NCBI GenBank assembly: GCA_014825775.1 | Contig: MVAQ01000060.1 | Location: 1-64,000, forward strand | DNA from: Krasilnikovozyma curviuscula | Lineage: Eukaryota; Basidiomycota; Tremellomycetes; Cystofilobasidiales; Mrakiaceae | Reading direction: 5' to 3' | Length of the DNA stretch: 64,000 nucleotides | In this document: positions 34,353 to 46,180 of the stretch, piece after piece | Layout: each line of letters opens with the position of its first letter | How positions within the stretch are numbered: the stretch's first letter is position 1 | The notes under the pieces: model-generated | Told to the model about the DNA's origin: nothing | Databases searched by the model: none | What the model saw: only the letters and a program-made list of their open reading frames with translations | Program-made: the position numbers and the translations under genes

Positions 34353-34545
34353 GGGTCATCTAGATGTAATTAGACTAGTGCTACGTTTGGTAATTTGCAG
34401 AGTAGGGATGCACTTTGTTGTCTCGCTGTCAAGGTTTGCGTAAGATCATAAAGTGCTCAGTCGAATCAACTTTGACCGATCCATTTCTTAACAGTCTCAC
34501 CCAAAAACTTCAAAAATAATTAACGTACACTTCACAGATACTCCT

Positions 34546-35546
34546 TCATCGTCCTCCCTTTATCAGACCAACGCCCGTCACTTCGTCCTTCTTATCGGCC
34601 GGAGAAGAGCCTGAGGACGTCTCACCGGGATCCTCACCACACCCACAGTCATACACATCATCCAGTGTTAGGCAGTCAAACTGTGGTTTGAGAAGACGCT
34701 CATTGACGAGATTGTGAAGATGACAAAGCCACAGAGAGGCGGATTTTCGAGAGGAGGTCTGGTAGAATGGTGCAAGAAGTGACAAGTTAAAAGATTCAGC
34801 AGAAGCATAGTGGTGCAAATTATAAGCAAGAATAATTGGAGGGTGGAGTAGAATTTCTTGATGTTACAAATCAAGAGCTAAACACGACTCTAGATAATAC
34901 TTACTTGGGGCGGGTATTCTTTGAGCATAGCCTGGAAGTGTTTAGCACACTCTCCGCATGGATAGAGTCTAGAGAATAGATAGAAGTATTGCCGAAGAGC
35001 TTGGCGTTCATCGGGCGTTGGTGACTGGAAAAAAAGCCAGATCAAGGCACCGGTTAGTAACGTATACTCCTTTCGAAAGTGTTATAGTTTAGGCACACTC
35101 ACTTCCGGAAACCGGAGTGTCATCAAATGCAAGAGCTTCCATGTTGCTCTTCCCAGCTCGGCTCTGTTGAGTACATAATATTAGTCGACTGCTCTCACAG
35201 ACAGATGACAAATAACGCTGTCCACTGACTTCGCAGTTTCGTTGCCCAAATGAGGCATAATGACTTCACCATCGATGGATACGTCAAGACTCTCTTTCCT
35301 GAGGGCCTGTTCAAGGTGCGTGATAGGGTCTTTGATCTTCGCGAAGGTGACCGAGGTGAGGGAATCGTCGTAGGATGAGGGGTCAGGCGCCGATCGAAAG
35401 AGAGAAATGATGAAGATGATTGGAATCTGTATACAGAATAGAGACGTATTCATTAAATGCAGCAGTAAAGGGCCTGTAGAGCAAGTTGGGAAATTCACCA
35501 GTGCAAGCAAAGTCGCTAGGAAGATCAGCCTCCTTGGAGGAGCCAT
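34546..35546 (-). CDS. ERV2: FAD-linked sulfhydryl oxidase, Erv2-type
   Basis: Five exons: 35499..35546, 35230..35426, 35103..35163, 34905..35024, 34546..34758; 212 residues. The N-terminus is a basic tripeptide followed by a long hydrophobic signal-anchor (LIFLATLLAL joined to IPIIFIISLF), as in ER-resident Erv2 and unlike cytosolic/mitochondrial Erv1. The Erv/ALR core follows: GRATWKLLHLMTLRFPE, then YFYLFSRLYPCGECAKHF with the redox-active CGEC, FAD-binding SLWLCHLHNLVNERL, and C-terminal FDC/YDCGCG cysteines. The enzyme passes electrons from thiols to oxygen and forms disulfides, independently of Ero1. The first intron (35427..35498) is 72 bases without an in-frame stop, so its retention would leave the frame open. 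Convergent with the Git1-like gene. Confidence 0.9.
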
Positions 35547-36088
35547 TTTTTTTGCCTTCCAACGCCTGAGGGCCTCAGAGATGTAGTTCTATTAGGTTTT
35601 GAATTGCAATAGGGTTATAGATGCCGTATCTTCATTTGTGAGATTGGTAGTTAGCGAGCACCTTAGACGCCGCACCACTGCAGTTTCAAGGGGGGCGAAC
35701 GTCTTCCAGTGACTCTAGAAAACGCTATAAGGAAAGTTCATTGAGACGACTAGGTATTAGAATCGACTCGTTCCTTCGAAAGAGCTTGTCTGGTTTTAAA
35801 ATCTTTGAATCAAATCACCGGCTCTCGAGCGCGTCGAAGACACCTTGACTTTTGACCACGACTCGCTCTGCATACCAAAATTCAGCACAGATTCTCCAAT
35901 CATAACCAAAATCCTGGAAGAGCCGCTATCACTTACTGCCAAGTACGTATTTTGTCTCCTTTGGTTCGTGAATCAGGTCGAGGATAAGTGGGGTGAATAG
36001 ATTCCCAGCGCGACGCGAGGCTGACTCGCAACTTTTGATACTGTCTTCGCCATCAGTCCAGCATCCAAGAAATTGCAGGTAGCCGAGG
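35547..36088. promoter_or_regulatory. Divergent ERV2 / MSH6 promoter region with an MCB-like site
   Basis: 542 bases between divergent starts. ACGCGA at 36013..36018 within GCGACGCGAGG lies about 70 bases before the MSH6 ATG, and GCGCGTC near 35830 is a second related site. These resemble the cell-cycle MBF box known to control MSH6 in yeast; function here is inferred. Confidence 0.35.
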
Positions 36089-39000
36089 ATGGGAAAAGAC
36101 AGTTCTTCCTCTGTAGGAGGGAAACAGTCGACTCTCCTCTCATTCTTCTCCAAAACCCCAGCACCACCGAGCTCCTCCCCTTCAACTTCTCAGGTAACCA
36201 AGCTCAAACCAAAAGTCGTTCCAAAAGCTTCCATGTCAACTACAGCTTCTGCTTCAAGTCCCTTAGTCTCAAAAACTGCCCCTCCTGAGAGTACTCCAAT
36301 TGCTGCCCCCAAAAAGAAGATAATCGTTGAAGAAGACGACAATGAAATCTCTGAGGTCCCAGGCCTGATGGAGAGTACTCCATCCGTCATGTCAACTAAA
36401 GCTTCTTCTCTTCGTACTGGTGTTCCCTCAAGCGATACAGTCGACGTGGATGTGGATATGCAAAGTGACGATTCTGACGAGGAGTTCCCGGTTCAAACTG
36501 TGAGTCCTACCGCTTGATTTTCAATTAATCGCGTCCTCTGACCACGAATACTCCTCATGTATCAGAGAAAGAACAAGCGGCCTCTTGCATACTTTGAAGA
36601 GTCCGAACAGGAAGACGATGCCTCCAATGAAACTGCAGCTGGTACGCGCCTTCAGTCTTTCACTTCCCACACGTTCAACGCTTGCTAATTCACCTTTTTT
36701 ACTGGTATCCGTAGCCAAGAAAAGTAAAACTACTACTGCAACGAAGAAAAAAACTGCTGATGATGACGACGAGGATTATGACTTTGGGGACGAAGATGCA
36801 TTTGGTGAGCCACATACATCGCACCATTTTGGTTCCTTCACCGAATTTGGCCGCTGATCTCTATTTGGAACACTTATAGTCGTTGCTGCTGCAGAGTTTG
36901 ATGATTTCGTTGTGGATGATGACGTAAGTGAGGACGAACGTCCGCAGAGGAAGAAAACCGCCTCTTCGAAGTCGACCAGTAGCAGCGCCAAAGCAAAATC
37001 TTCAGCTGGTGCATCCCGTGTAGGACATTCTCATCCACTAATTACTCCGTTAAAATCTCGTCTTACTCATCGGAATTCACTTTTTATTGCAGCCTCCTCC
37101 TCGTCCGACAGGCTCTAACAATAACAGTTCCGGATCGAACTTTTTACTTACTCAAGCCGAGAGGTCAAAGCTTGACGAAAAGGCCGAAAAGAGAGAAAAA
37201 GAGGACTGCTTTGATTTCCTAGTTGATCTCAAAGACAAAGAAGGACATAAACCTGGTAAGCATAATTTGATCAGATGCTGTGCTCATTTTTGACGACGAT
37301 GGATGCGCTGATTTCTTTTACTACTTAGATCATCCCGATTATGATCCTCGAACCATCAGAATCCCAGGGTCAGCGTGGGCTAAATTCACGCCCTTTGAGA
37401 AGCAATTCTGGGAAATAAAGCAGAATCACTACGACACGGTGCTCTTCTTCCAGAAAGGCAAATTCTATGAGTTATACGAGAATGATGCTGTGAATACATT
37501 TTCTGCTTCATCTCCTCTTTGATTTTGTATACTGACCATCTTTCGCTTTTTGCGTGTCAGGCCATTGGTAATCGAGAATTCAACCTCAAGCTCACTGACA
37601 GAGTCAAAATGAAGATGGTCGGCGTACCAGAACAATCTTTCGATATGTGGGCAGCAAAATTCCTTGCCGCTGGATACAAAGTCGGAAGAGTCGAACAGGC
37701 CGAAACTGCCCTAGCGTACGTCCTTATTTTTACAGTTGATCTCATTTCCTTGCATCGTCTCGTTGATTGACGCCCTTTCTTGGATTCGATTCACAGCGTC
37801 GAAATGAGAAACAAGGGCAAAACCGGTGGAGACAAGATTGTCAGAAGAGAGTTAAGAAATGTCCTTACAAATGGAACTGTCAGCGACGCTACGTTCTTGA
37901 CTTCTGACGAAGAAAGCCACTGTATTGCCATCATCGTACGTATTACTGACCCATGCTACATGATCGAGCATCTAACTGGCTGCTTATTTCTCCTGGTTTT
38001 TTAATTAGGAACGTTCAAACAGCCCCAATGAACCGTCAAGCTATGGTATTTCTATCCTCGAAGCATCAACAGGGACTTTTCAGATCTGTGAACTCGACGA
38101 TGATATCTGTCGAACCAAATTAGAAACCTTGTTCCGTCAACTGAAGCCAAAAGAACTTATTCACCCCAAAGTAAGCAGCCTCTGGTCTCAAGTTGTCTCC
38201 CCTTACTTACTATTCGATGTTCTTGTGAAGGGCAACTTATCTCTCTCTACACTCCGAACACTACGCAGCATTCTTCCTTCATCCTGTGTCTGGAGCGCAC
38301 TGAAGCCTGGCAAAGAATTCTTGGAAGCAGATACTACTCTGCTTGCTCTCAAGAATCTCTTTGCTGGAACTGGAAACCAGGTGGATGAAATGGATGTTGA
38401 CGGCAACGAATACTCGAACTTCCCTCCTGCAATCAAGCAGATGTTGGGCAAGGAGCTCGCTATTTCGTCTCTGGGCGGATTGGTCACGTCAGTACTCTCT
38501 TCTTGATAAGCAAACTGTTCTATTGACACCTGCAACGCGATTTCTTCACAGATACCTGAATCAACTCAATCTAGACAAAGAGCTGGTTTCACAGAGAAAT
38601 TTTGACGTTTACAGTCCAATGCGATACGGGCAGAGCTTGGTTCTTGACGGGCAGACTTTGGCTCATATTGAGGTTTGTTTTGGTTCTCTCTCCTCGACGC
38701 GCTTGTCAGCCCCTTTTCTGAGCCGATTCAAACTTGCTTCTCTTATAGGTTCTGGTTAACAATGAGGGAGGCGATGAAGGATCCCTTTTGCAGCTTCTAC
38801 AGAGATGTGTCACTCCATATGGTCAGTGCTCCTTCAATTCGCCACGCTTCAATGACTGGATTGCTGAGACCCATCGCATTTGTCCAGGAAAACGTCTTTT
38901 CAGAATCTGGCTGTGTATGCCCCTCCTCAATGTGAAACAGATCGATGACAGGCTCGATGCTGTTCAAGACCTCATGGATAACGTTGACTTTATGGTTGAC

Positions 39001-41327
39001 TTCAAGAAAATGGTCAAAGGTCTTCCGGATTTGGAGAGATTGATCTCTAGAATACATGCCAAGTCTTGCTCAATAAATGAGTTTATCAAAGTGATGGAGG
39101 TAAGTTACTTCTAAAACAGCTAACCCGCCACTGAATGACTTACGCGGCTGTCTTCTGTTTTGTGCATAGTCCTTCAAAACACTTCAGATGGGAGTCAAAA
39201 GGCTTGCTTCTCAGGCTGAGGGATTCGCATCGAATGCAATTTCTGCGCTGTTGGACGGTGCTCCTGACTTGAAGGCCCATTTGAGTCACGTCAACACCAT
39301 GTTTGATTATGACGGTGGTAAGCAGTTCCCAACTTGAGATCCAACGCGCCTTTCTTACCTTATTATACAATACATCTCCCTCTAGGCATCCTCACTCCAA
39401 CTTCAGGAACTGATGAAGCGTACGATGAGTGTGCAGAAGAAATCTCCGGCCTCGAGAATCAGTTGGAAGAGCTGAGAGACAAATACGAAAAAGATTACAA
39501 GTTAGTTGGTTCTTTCATCATGCGACTTCATGATCCATTTGACATTTTATCTTTTGCCGTCATAGAGGAATCGAGTTTTGGAATAGCAGCATAGGAACCA
39601 AAGATATCTATCTACTGGCTGGTGAGTATTTAAGTGACCCGTTTGAACATTGAACGCAATTCAATAGTCTTAATTTCAACCTTTTAAGTCTCCACCAAGC
39701 ATAAGGTTCCAAAGAACTGGAACAAAGTCAGCAGCACCAAGGTACGTCTATGCGCTTGGGACTTAGTTGTGATTGCCTGCTGCTGATAACACTACTCCGG
39801 TCCATTCGAAGACTATCAATCGTTATTACACTCCAGAAACTCAGCCTCTAGTCAGAAGCCTGCAGGAAGCACGTGAAAGTCGTAATCAGGCTGTGAGAGC
39901 GTTCATCAAGCGTCTCTACGCTGAATTCGATGAAGAGCGGTTGACTTGGCTCAAGATGGTCAAGGCTATCGCTGAGCTTGATTGTCTGATTGGCTTGGCT
40001 CTCGCCTCAAGAGACCTTGATGAGCCCAAGTGCAGGCCCAACTTTGTCGACGCTCCTCAATCCTTCGTTGACTTCAAAGATCTCCGTCATCCATCTATGT
40101 GTTTGCGGAATGATTTCATTCCAAACGACGTACAGATGGGCGGTGACAACTCTCGTACAATCCTTCTGACTGGTCCCAACATGGCTGGTAAATCGACATT
40201 GCTTAGAATGACTGCTGCTGGTGTAATCATGGCTCAACTTGGAATGATGGTCCCAGCAGCCGAAGCGACGTGAGTTTCTAACTGTAGTCATTCATTGTGT
40301 GGTTGACCCCCTGCTGATTTCACCATATTTATAGTTTGTCGCCTATTGACAAGATTCAGACTCGTATGGGAGCTTACGACAACATGTTTACCAACTCATC
40401 GACCTTCAAAGTTGAGCTGGACGAATGCGCCAAGATTCTTCGTGATGCTGGCCCTCGCTCATTGGTTATCTTGGATGAATTGGGAAGAGGTAAGATTTGA
40501 TCTTGCATTTTTTCTACATGGGGCTGATAGCCCAACGCTTGCTCGCCCTTACTCTCAGGAACTTCCACTTACGACGGCATGGCTATCGCTGGGGTAGGAT
40601 CTTTATTTTATCTTCTGAACTGTACGCTCAGCACACTGAGATTTTATGAATACTGAACAGGCTGTCTTGCATCATATCGCCACCCATACCCAACCACTGG
40701 GCTTCTTTGCTGTAAGTACCAAGTCTGCCAACCGGTTGTATTCCTATTGCTGACCTGTCTCATGTTTGTAAAGACTCACTACGGAACTCTCACAGACGAA
40801 TATGCTTACCACCCCAATATCAGAAGTATGCATATGAAGACCCATGTCGACGAAGAAAAGAGAGAAGTTACTTTCTTGTACAAGGTGAGTAACTCAATCT
40901 CGCCGTCGCTTGGAAGAATCTCACCTTTAAATAATCGAATTTTCCGAAGCTCATCGGAGGTGCTGCTTCATCTTCTCACGGAACTCGTACGTCTTCCGCT
41001 CTGCTTTCGTTGCTGCTCTTTATTCACATCTGTTTTCGTTCAGACGTTGCGCACTTGGCCGGTGTCGACATCTCCGTCGTTACCAGAGCCGAATCTATCT
41101 CTCGAGATTTCTACGTCGCTCTTCAAAAGAAGCTCACCAAACGAAGACGATCTGCTTTGCCCATTGTCGCCCATGCCGACTTCGCTTTCCTGTTCAAACT
41201 CGCAACGTCAGATCCGCCGACAGCTCCTTCTGAAATTGCGGCTGTTCTTCGTGGATTGAGAAAGTCGGTTGGCCGTTACGACGTCCAGGCGACAATCGAA
41301 GAGGAGCTTGAAGGAACGTCAGTGTAG
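36089..41327 (+). CDS. MSH6: DNA mismatch repair protein MSH6 (MutS-alpha subunit)
   Basis: Twenty-four exons, about 1,215 residues, normal for Msh6. A PCNA-interacting PIP box QSTLLSFF is at residues 13-20. A disordered acidic/lysine-rich linker follows, then the mismatch-recognition domain with the Phe-x-Glu motif in [12 protein letters not shown]. Connector, lever and clamp domains lead to the ATPase: Walker [10 protein letters not shown] (Ala in place of the commoner Gly, as in yeast Msh6), [10 protein letters not shown], Walker [17 protein letters not shown] and the ATHYGTL segment. Msh6 with Msh2 recognises base-base mismatches and small loops and loads MutL. Two acceptors for exon 4 (36880 or 36895) both keep frame; the second gives an uninterrupted acidic run. 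The last exon is 41044..41327. Confidence 0.95.
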
Positions 41328-41966
41328 GGAAAGAGGCAGAGGAATGATTATACCCAAATCTTCTATATTATGTAACTATGAGCCGCACTGTAAATAGACT
41401 CTTTATCGTCATTGTCCACAAATGGAAGACACGAGCGCTGCTAATGCGAATCTTTCAACATCACTTGTGAAGTGGCAGTAAATTGGGAAAGCAACAGATT
41501 CGAGTAGCATCAACTATCGTTTATCCATTAAAAAAGAAAAGAAAAAAAAAAGAAAAAAAAAAGGATCTCGAGTTGAATCGAAAACCAAATGTGACTCAAT
41601 AGAGCACAATACCGGGTGAAGGGCGACCGGTTATGGGAGTGACAGGTGGGTGGGGGGAGGATATAAAGGTAGGGTAATATTTGTGGGGTTGGGCGAGAAA
41701 GAATAATAAGGAAAGATATGTGGGATAGGGATGAAGATTGTTGCAGTGAATAGATGCAGCAAACGCAAAGTCGGTGATAGCGAATGGTTGGAGTTGACTA
41801 AGAGCACCGAGGTGTAGATGCTGATGTGAGTCGCAAGTCAATGTTGTAGATTGTTGGTACTACGAGGTGATTGGTACAGGTAGCAGGAGGTAATACAGAG
41901 AGTACAATGGAGACGCTGAAGATGTGGTACATGTCGGACGTTCGTCATTCTGTTCTTGAAAGATTT
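41328..41966. other. Convergent intergenic region MSH6 / Edc1-like, with A-rich tract
   Basis: 639 bases between converging stop codons, so two 3' UTRs. It contains the A-rich tract near 41530 and several TATGTAA-like sequences that could serve as polyadenylation signals. No coding exon was seen. Confidence 0.45.
41530..41562 (+). repeat. A-rich (A)nG low-complexity tract
   Basis: About 33 bases of adenines broken only by four single guanines, in the convergent 3' region. It reads as a pyrimidine tract on the other strand. Confidence 0.8.
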
Positions 41967-43817
41967 TTACAAGAATCCACTCATTCTAGGTGGTGGAAGC
42001 ATCTCCCCGCTAGGCGAGTTGTGGAACGTTGGACCAGCATATCTAATACTGTCTGGGACGGCCTTCTTCTTTGGGGTCGAGACAGGTTGCTGTTGTTGAT
42101 GAGGATGCTGATGATGGCTACGAGTTTGTGACGAGACGTTGGCAGTCGATGCTGATGGAGACGAGAACAAGCTCAAACCGTCCATAGTCAGAGAATTACG
42201 TCTCTGCTGCTGTTGATGCTGAGCATATGGTGGGACAGTGTTGTAAAACGTAGATGGAGTGCGAGAGGTTCCTTCAACGCTACTAGTCGACATAGACTGA
42301 GAGGATGCAAAGAGCTCCTGTTGCCAGGTTTTGGGTTGCTGGGTCTGCGGAGCTGAGGGAGCTGAGGAGGTCGAAGGGAGTCCTGGTCTGGATTGAGGCT
42401 TAAGCGCAGAAGGGGGCGCGGATAGAATGGATTGTTGCCACTGGAGAGGAACAGAGAAACGAAGATTAGAAAAACGCAAGGGCAAAAGGATAGGAATGTC
42501 ATTGCAGTCTCGAGAATGAATATATATATATATATAAAAGAAGCTGAAGGAAAGACAGAGTGAAAGTGAACCACTCACAGTCAAAGCTTCTTTTCTTGCG
42601 GGTCCACCCAATTCTCCGACACTGGGCATGTCCCAAATCTTGCCTTCTTCCTCATCCAAAGCAAAAGCACCAGACTTGCCATCTCCGCCGTTGTTTTTCT
42701 TAGACTTCTTCTTGGTGGCAGGTGGTAAAGTTGCTGGTTCAGGCTGGAGAGGCATGAAGCCCATTTCGGAAGGAGCTGAATGAGAAGTGAACTCGTCTTG
42801 TGGAGCTTGCTGGTGGTGGTGACGATGTCCTCCACTGTTGTGGTTGTTTTGGTGTTTTGTTTGATGGTGAGAAACGGGAACTGCTTGGGCTTTGCGTGGC
42901 TTAGGCGAGGATTGAGCAGGTGGTGCTTGTACGCTCGTGACACTTAAGAGGCCATCCTTGTTCAAGATCGACGGAGTGTTAGCAGACGAACCATTACTGC
43001 TGCCTTTCTTTCGAGACTTTGGAGTTGGGGTGGATGGGACAGCAACTAGTAAGGGAGATGGGTTTGTCGAAGACAGGGATAATGCGGCTTCGTCGTCTGA
43101 TTTCGCTGCTGGTAGAGGACGGGATCTCTTTTTCTGAGAACCCTTGGAAGGAGATTGGTTGGCTGGTAGAGAATGCACTGCTGGAGGAGATGGACCAACA
43201 GACTGTGTGACCACAGCACCAGTAGACGACTTAGACCTCTTGTTTGCTGAAGAAGGCGGCTGATGCAAAGGTTTCACAGCTGGTGAAGACACTAATGAAT
43301 TAGAAGGAAGGTTCTGTCGGTGTTGAAGAAGGAAGGTAAGTTGGGAGAAGCAGGGTTCACAAGGAAGTTGATGGGGAGGACGACGCAAAGCGGCGTAGTC
43401 AAAAGGCAACATGATACTGAAGTCAGCTGCAGTTTTACGAATAAGAGCAGACAGCACAGGCATATAACCTCAGCGCACGGAAGTGACTAGACAGGATCTT
43501 ATGGAGGGGGAACCACTGCGACGAATGCTGAGCCCCTTGATTGTCCTGCCCAGCCATTTGCGGTGTTGGACAGACAAAAAATCGACACCGCTCACCTTGG
43601 TCTTTGGGTTTCTGTTTCTCGCATTGGCAGACGAGGATCTAGATAGGGAGGATGCTGCTTTGGATGATATATTGAGCATGCCTGGCGTTGAGCTGGGAGT
43701 GACAGAGGTCGATGACATGGCTGAACGAGGAGGAACAATGTTTGAGTGAAGTGATTTATGGTTTGTAGGCGGTGAGGATAGGATTGAGTTGGATGGGTAG
43801 GGTAGAAGAATGGACAT
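41967..43817 (-). CDS. Edc1/PNRC-like mRNA decapping activator
   Basis: Four exons: 43596..43817, 43469..43515, 42579..43416, 41967..42440; 526 residues. Nearly all of it is disordered (Ser/Pro/Gln/His-rich with several KKRSR/KKKSKK basic patches). Near the C-terminus is IRYAGPTFHNSP followed by a short spacer and LPPPRM, matching the short linear motif of yeast Edc1/Edc2 and metazoan PNRC proteins (YAGxxF then NSPxPxxLPxP), which binds Dcp1 and activates the Dcp2 decapping enzyme. A 47-base second exon (KWFPLHKILSSHFRAL) joins the start to the main exon. The start may instead be at 43718, a downstream in-frame ATG. The third intron (138 bases, with a TA repeat) has no in-frame stop. The long N-terminal extension is unlike the small yeast proteins; the role rests on the motif. 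Confidence 0.72.
42519..42536 (+). repeat. TA microsatellite inside an intron
   Basis: An uninterrupted alternating TA run of about 18 bases within the last intron of the Edc1-like gene. Length variation here would change the intron, and if the intron is retained, the reading frame. Confidence 0.75.
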
Positions 43818-44254
43818 TGAGTGGGTTTGGGATGGGAACTGGGTGAGTTTGGATTGGGTTGAAGGGTGAGGGTTTGGGTCCACCTCGAAATCGAATGCAA
43901 GCGAAAGACACCCTGGCGCTCATTGCAAATCGACTGAATCGGATTAAAGTTAAAATTTAAACCAATATTTTTTCTTTTTACTCCTTTCTGAACATTTTTA
44001 TGCTGAAATCATCGTTTCAGAAAAGCTTTCAGTGAGCCTGAATCTGCGAAAAGAAAAATGCGGTGGCGTAACAGCAGCGAGAGACAGAAAGCAATAGAGT
44101 CACAAATTGTAGCAGATAGGTAAGTCCAGCTGGGACGATAATACATTCCAGTTGATATGCAAATTAAAGCGTAGTATGTTAAGTCTAGGTTGTCACTGGG
44201 TATGTTGCAGTCGTCGTGGTGTTGTGCAGCGTCGATAAATATGAGCAGTAATGA
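43818..44254. other. Intergenic upstream of the Edc1-like gene
   Basis: 437 bases with the Edc1-like promoter and the GT32 3' UTR. An AT-rich block lies at about 43945-44010. No gene signal was recognised. Confidence 0.45.
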
Positions 44255-45652
44255 TTACCAGTTGTGCTGAAGGAGCAAAAGAACCTACATCAGTTCTCTT
44301 CAAAGAAGAATAAAGTGAAAAGAGCAGCTAACCTTCCAATACTGAAGACAGTATGAGTCTGGATGCAGCATCCTGCAGCGCTCCCTATCGAACGTTGGGC
44401 TTCTCGCCCAGCACACACATTCGTCCATCTCCGTCCTGTAATCCCACGAGTAAGGATACACAATGCTCGAGTCCAACACCTTGACCTCTCCTCTCGTCTT
44501 TTCGTCTCCTTTGTTGCGCCATTCGACCCAGGCGTCACGCAGCGCAACAGGCCCTGTGATCGTCTCTGCATCACCCTGCTGCCCCGAGATGGCCCTGAAC
44601 ATTGGCGTTAACCAGAAGGGGTGTCCCGCTGATGAGGAAGCCATGAAGGCGTTGGGTATTTCGTGCGACTGGTAGATTGTCCATTTCATTCGCGCTAGGA
44701 AGGCCACTGGGTGGGATGGTTTGGGCGCTGGCGAGAAAAATGATGGCTTCGGTTCAAGCATGGAGTCGAAGAGTGGGAACAATGATTTGAAGGAGTCGGA
44801 ATCGAGGTCGGTGTAGATACCTCCAAACGCGTGCCTGCGACGAAACGGCATTCATCAGTCAAACGACAAATCCGTGAAGAAAAGGAAAGAAGGAAACAAC
44901 GTCACTCACATGTAAAGACTCCTCACAAAGTCAGCTCTGTAGATCTCTCCTCCCAGGTTTTGGTATGCCTCCAGCATATTAGGATACCTCTCCTTGATGA
45001 GCGTCAAGTTATCCGTGTCGTTCCATAGCACATAGATTGAGTCATGGTAGACCTCCTTCCAACTTTGAGTTAATGGGTAGTACAATTGAGGAGGGTCGTG
45101 TGATTTCCATGACTGGTGTATGATCATTGGGATGCCTCTTGGTGTTTTTGGTATTGAGGGTGAATTTGGTGGGAGGGCCATCAGTTCGACGGCTGAAATA
45201 TGTTTTGCTGTTGGTAAAGGAGCGAAAGATGCTATGTGGGGCGGTGGTTCTAGCAGGGGGTTGCTCGACAGGGACTCGCAGAATGCGGTGTGTTCTTGAG
45301 AGTTGGGGTCGAAGTCCCTCGACGTTCTGTTTTCACGGGGTCACCAACAGATGAAAGGAGACTTCGGGTTATCAAATCTGTTTCCCAAGAATGGCTGTGT
45401 AGCACTCACGTATCAATGGTAAAGGCATCCTCAGTCAAAGCTAAGTCTTGCTCCTCCAGCGACGTGTTGTACGAGTTCCTGAGGTGGTGTCCAGAGAAGT
45501 AGAGTGCTGCAGTGCATAAGCAGGATGCTGCAATGACGACAACGCGTTTCTGGGTGCAATTAGTAAAATCAAGGCCAGAGGTCAGCCTGGCGAGTTGAGA
45601 AAAAGTCAAAATCAGGCAAGACCCTCTCACTCACCTGAGTTTGGATGAGCAT
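44255..45652 (-). CDS. GT32 family glycosyltransferase (Och1/Hoc1-like fold), type II membrane protein
   Basis: Five exons: 45635..45652 (six codons), 45410..45549, 44910..45326, 44333..44834, and a 12-base terminal exon 44255..44266 coding HNW and stop; 362 residues. A membrane anchor (RVVVIAASCLCTAALYF, about residues 8-24) follows MLIQTQK. Catalytic-domain marks are PRGIPMIIHQSWKS, YVLWNDTDNLTLIKERYP, the ADFVRSLYMHAFGGIYTDLD block with its DxD motif in TDLDSDS, and GHPFWLTPMF then ITGPVALRDAW. GT32 enzymes use nucleotide sugars in the Golgi; Och1 and Hoc1 are mannosyltransferases and others make inositol-phosphoceramide mannosides, so the acceptor is open. The end QYWKHNW resembles the conserved His-Trp ending of the family. 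Confidence 0.87.
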
Positions 45653-46180
45653 AACTCTGTTATCCACTTTCCCAGCTGTTCTCAAGCTCCTGACCGTCTA
45701 TCCTAATATGTCCAGAGCTAATGTGAGCAGCGAGTCCTCTCCCTACAAGTTCAGGGGGGACCGTTCCTCAACACACGACGCCTGGTTGTGCCGACTTTTT
45801 GAGTAAATATATGCACCACCTATGTGCTTTTGAGGGTTTGCTGAGAGGTTAGGTTGAGTAATGTATTGTCTAGGGCCAAAAATGAAGAAGAGGGGGTAGA
45901 AGCCAGATATGAGAGTTGCGGTGTAGAAGGACCTTATATGGATCGATGGGATCCGCGCGGCGCAGTTCTCTGTTTTGTTTTCATACAGGGAGGATGTGTG
46001 CCCATCAAAAAACTGCAGTACTTGCAAGTGAAAGTATTGCAAAATGGATAGGCAGATAAATAGCAAATCCGAGCCAAAATAACGTGAAAAAAGGGTAAGA
46101 GATAAAGCCAAGACGAAAGCTGTGGTAAAATGGGTGAAGGGAAGCCTACACGGCTTGAAATAATACAATGTTGGGATTAT
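45653..46180. other. Intergenic upstream of the GT32 gene
   Basis: 528 bases containing the GT32 promoter and the 3' UTR of the Fcy2-like permease. Small open frames occur but none shows family resemblance. Confidence 0.45.
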
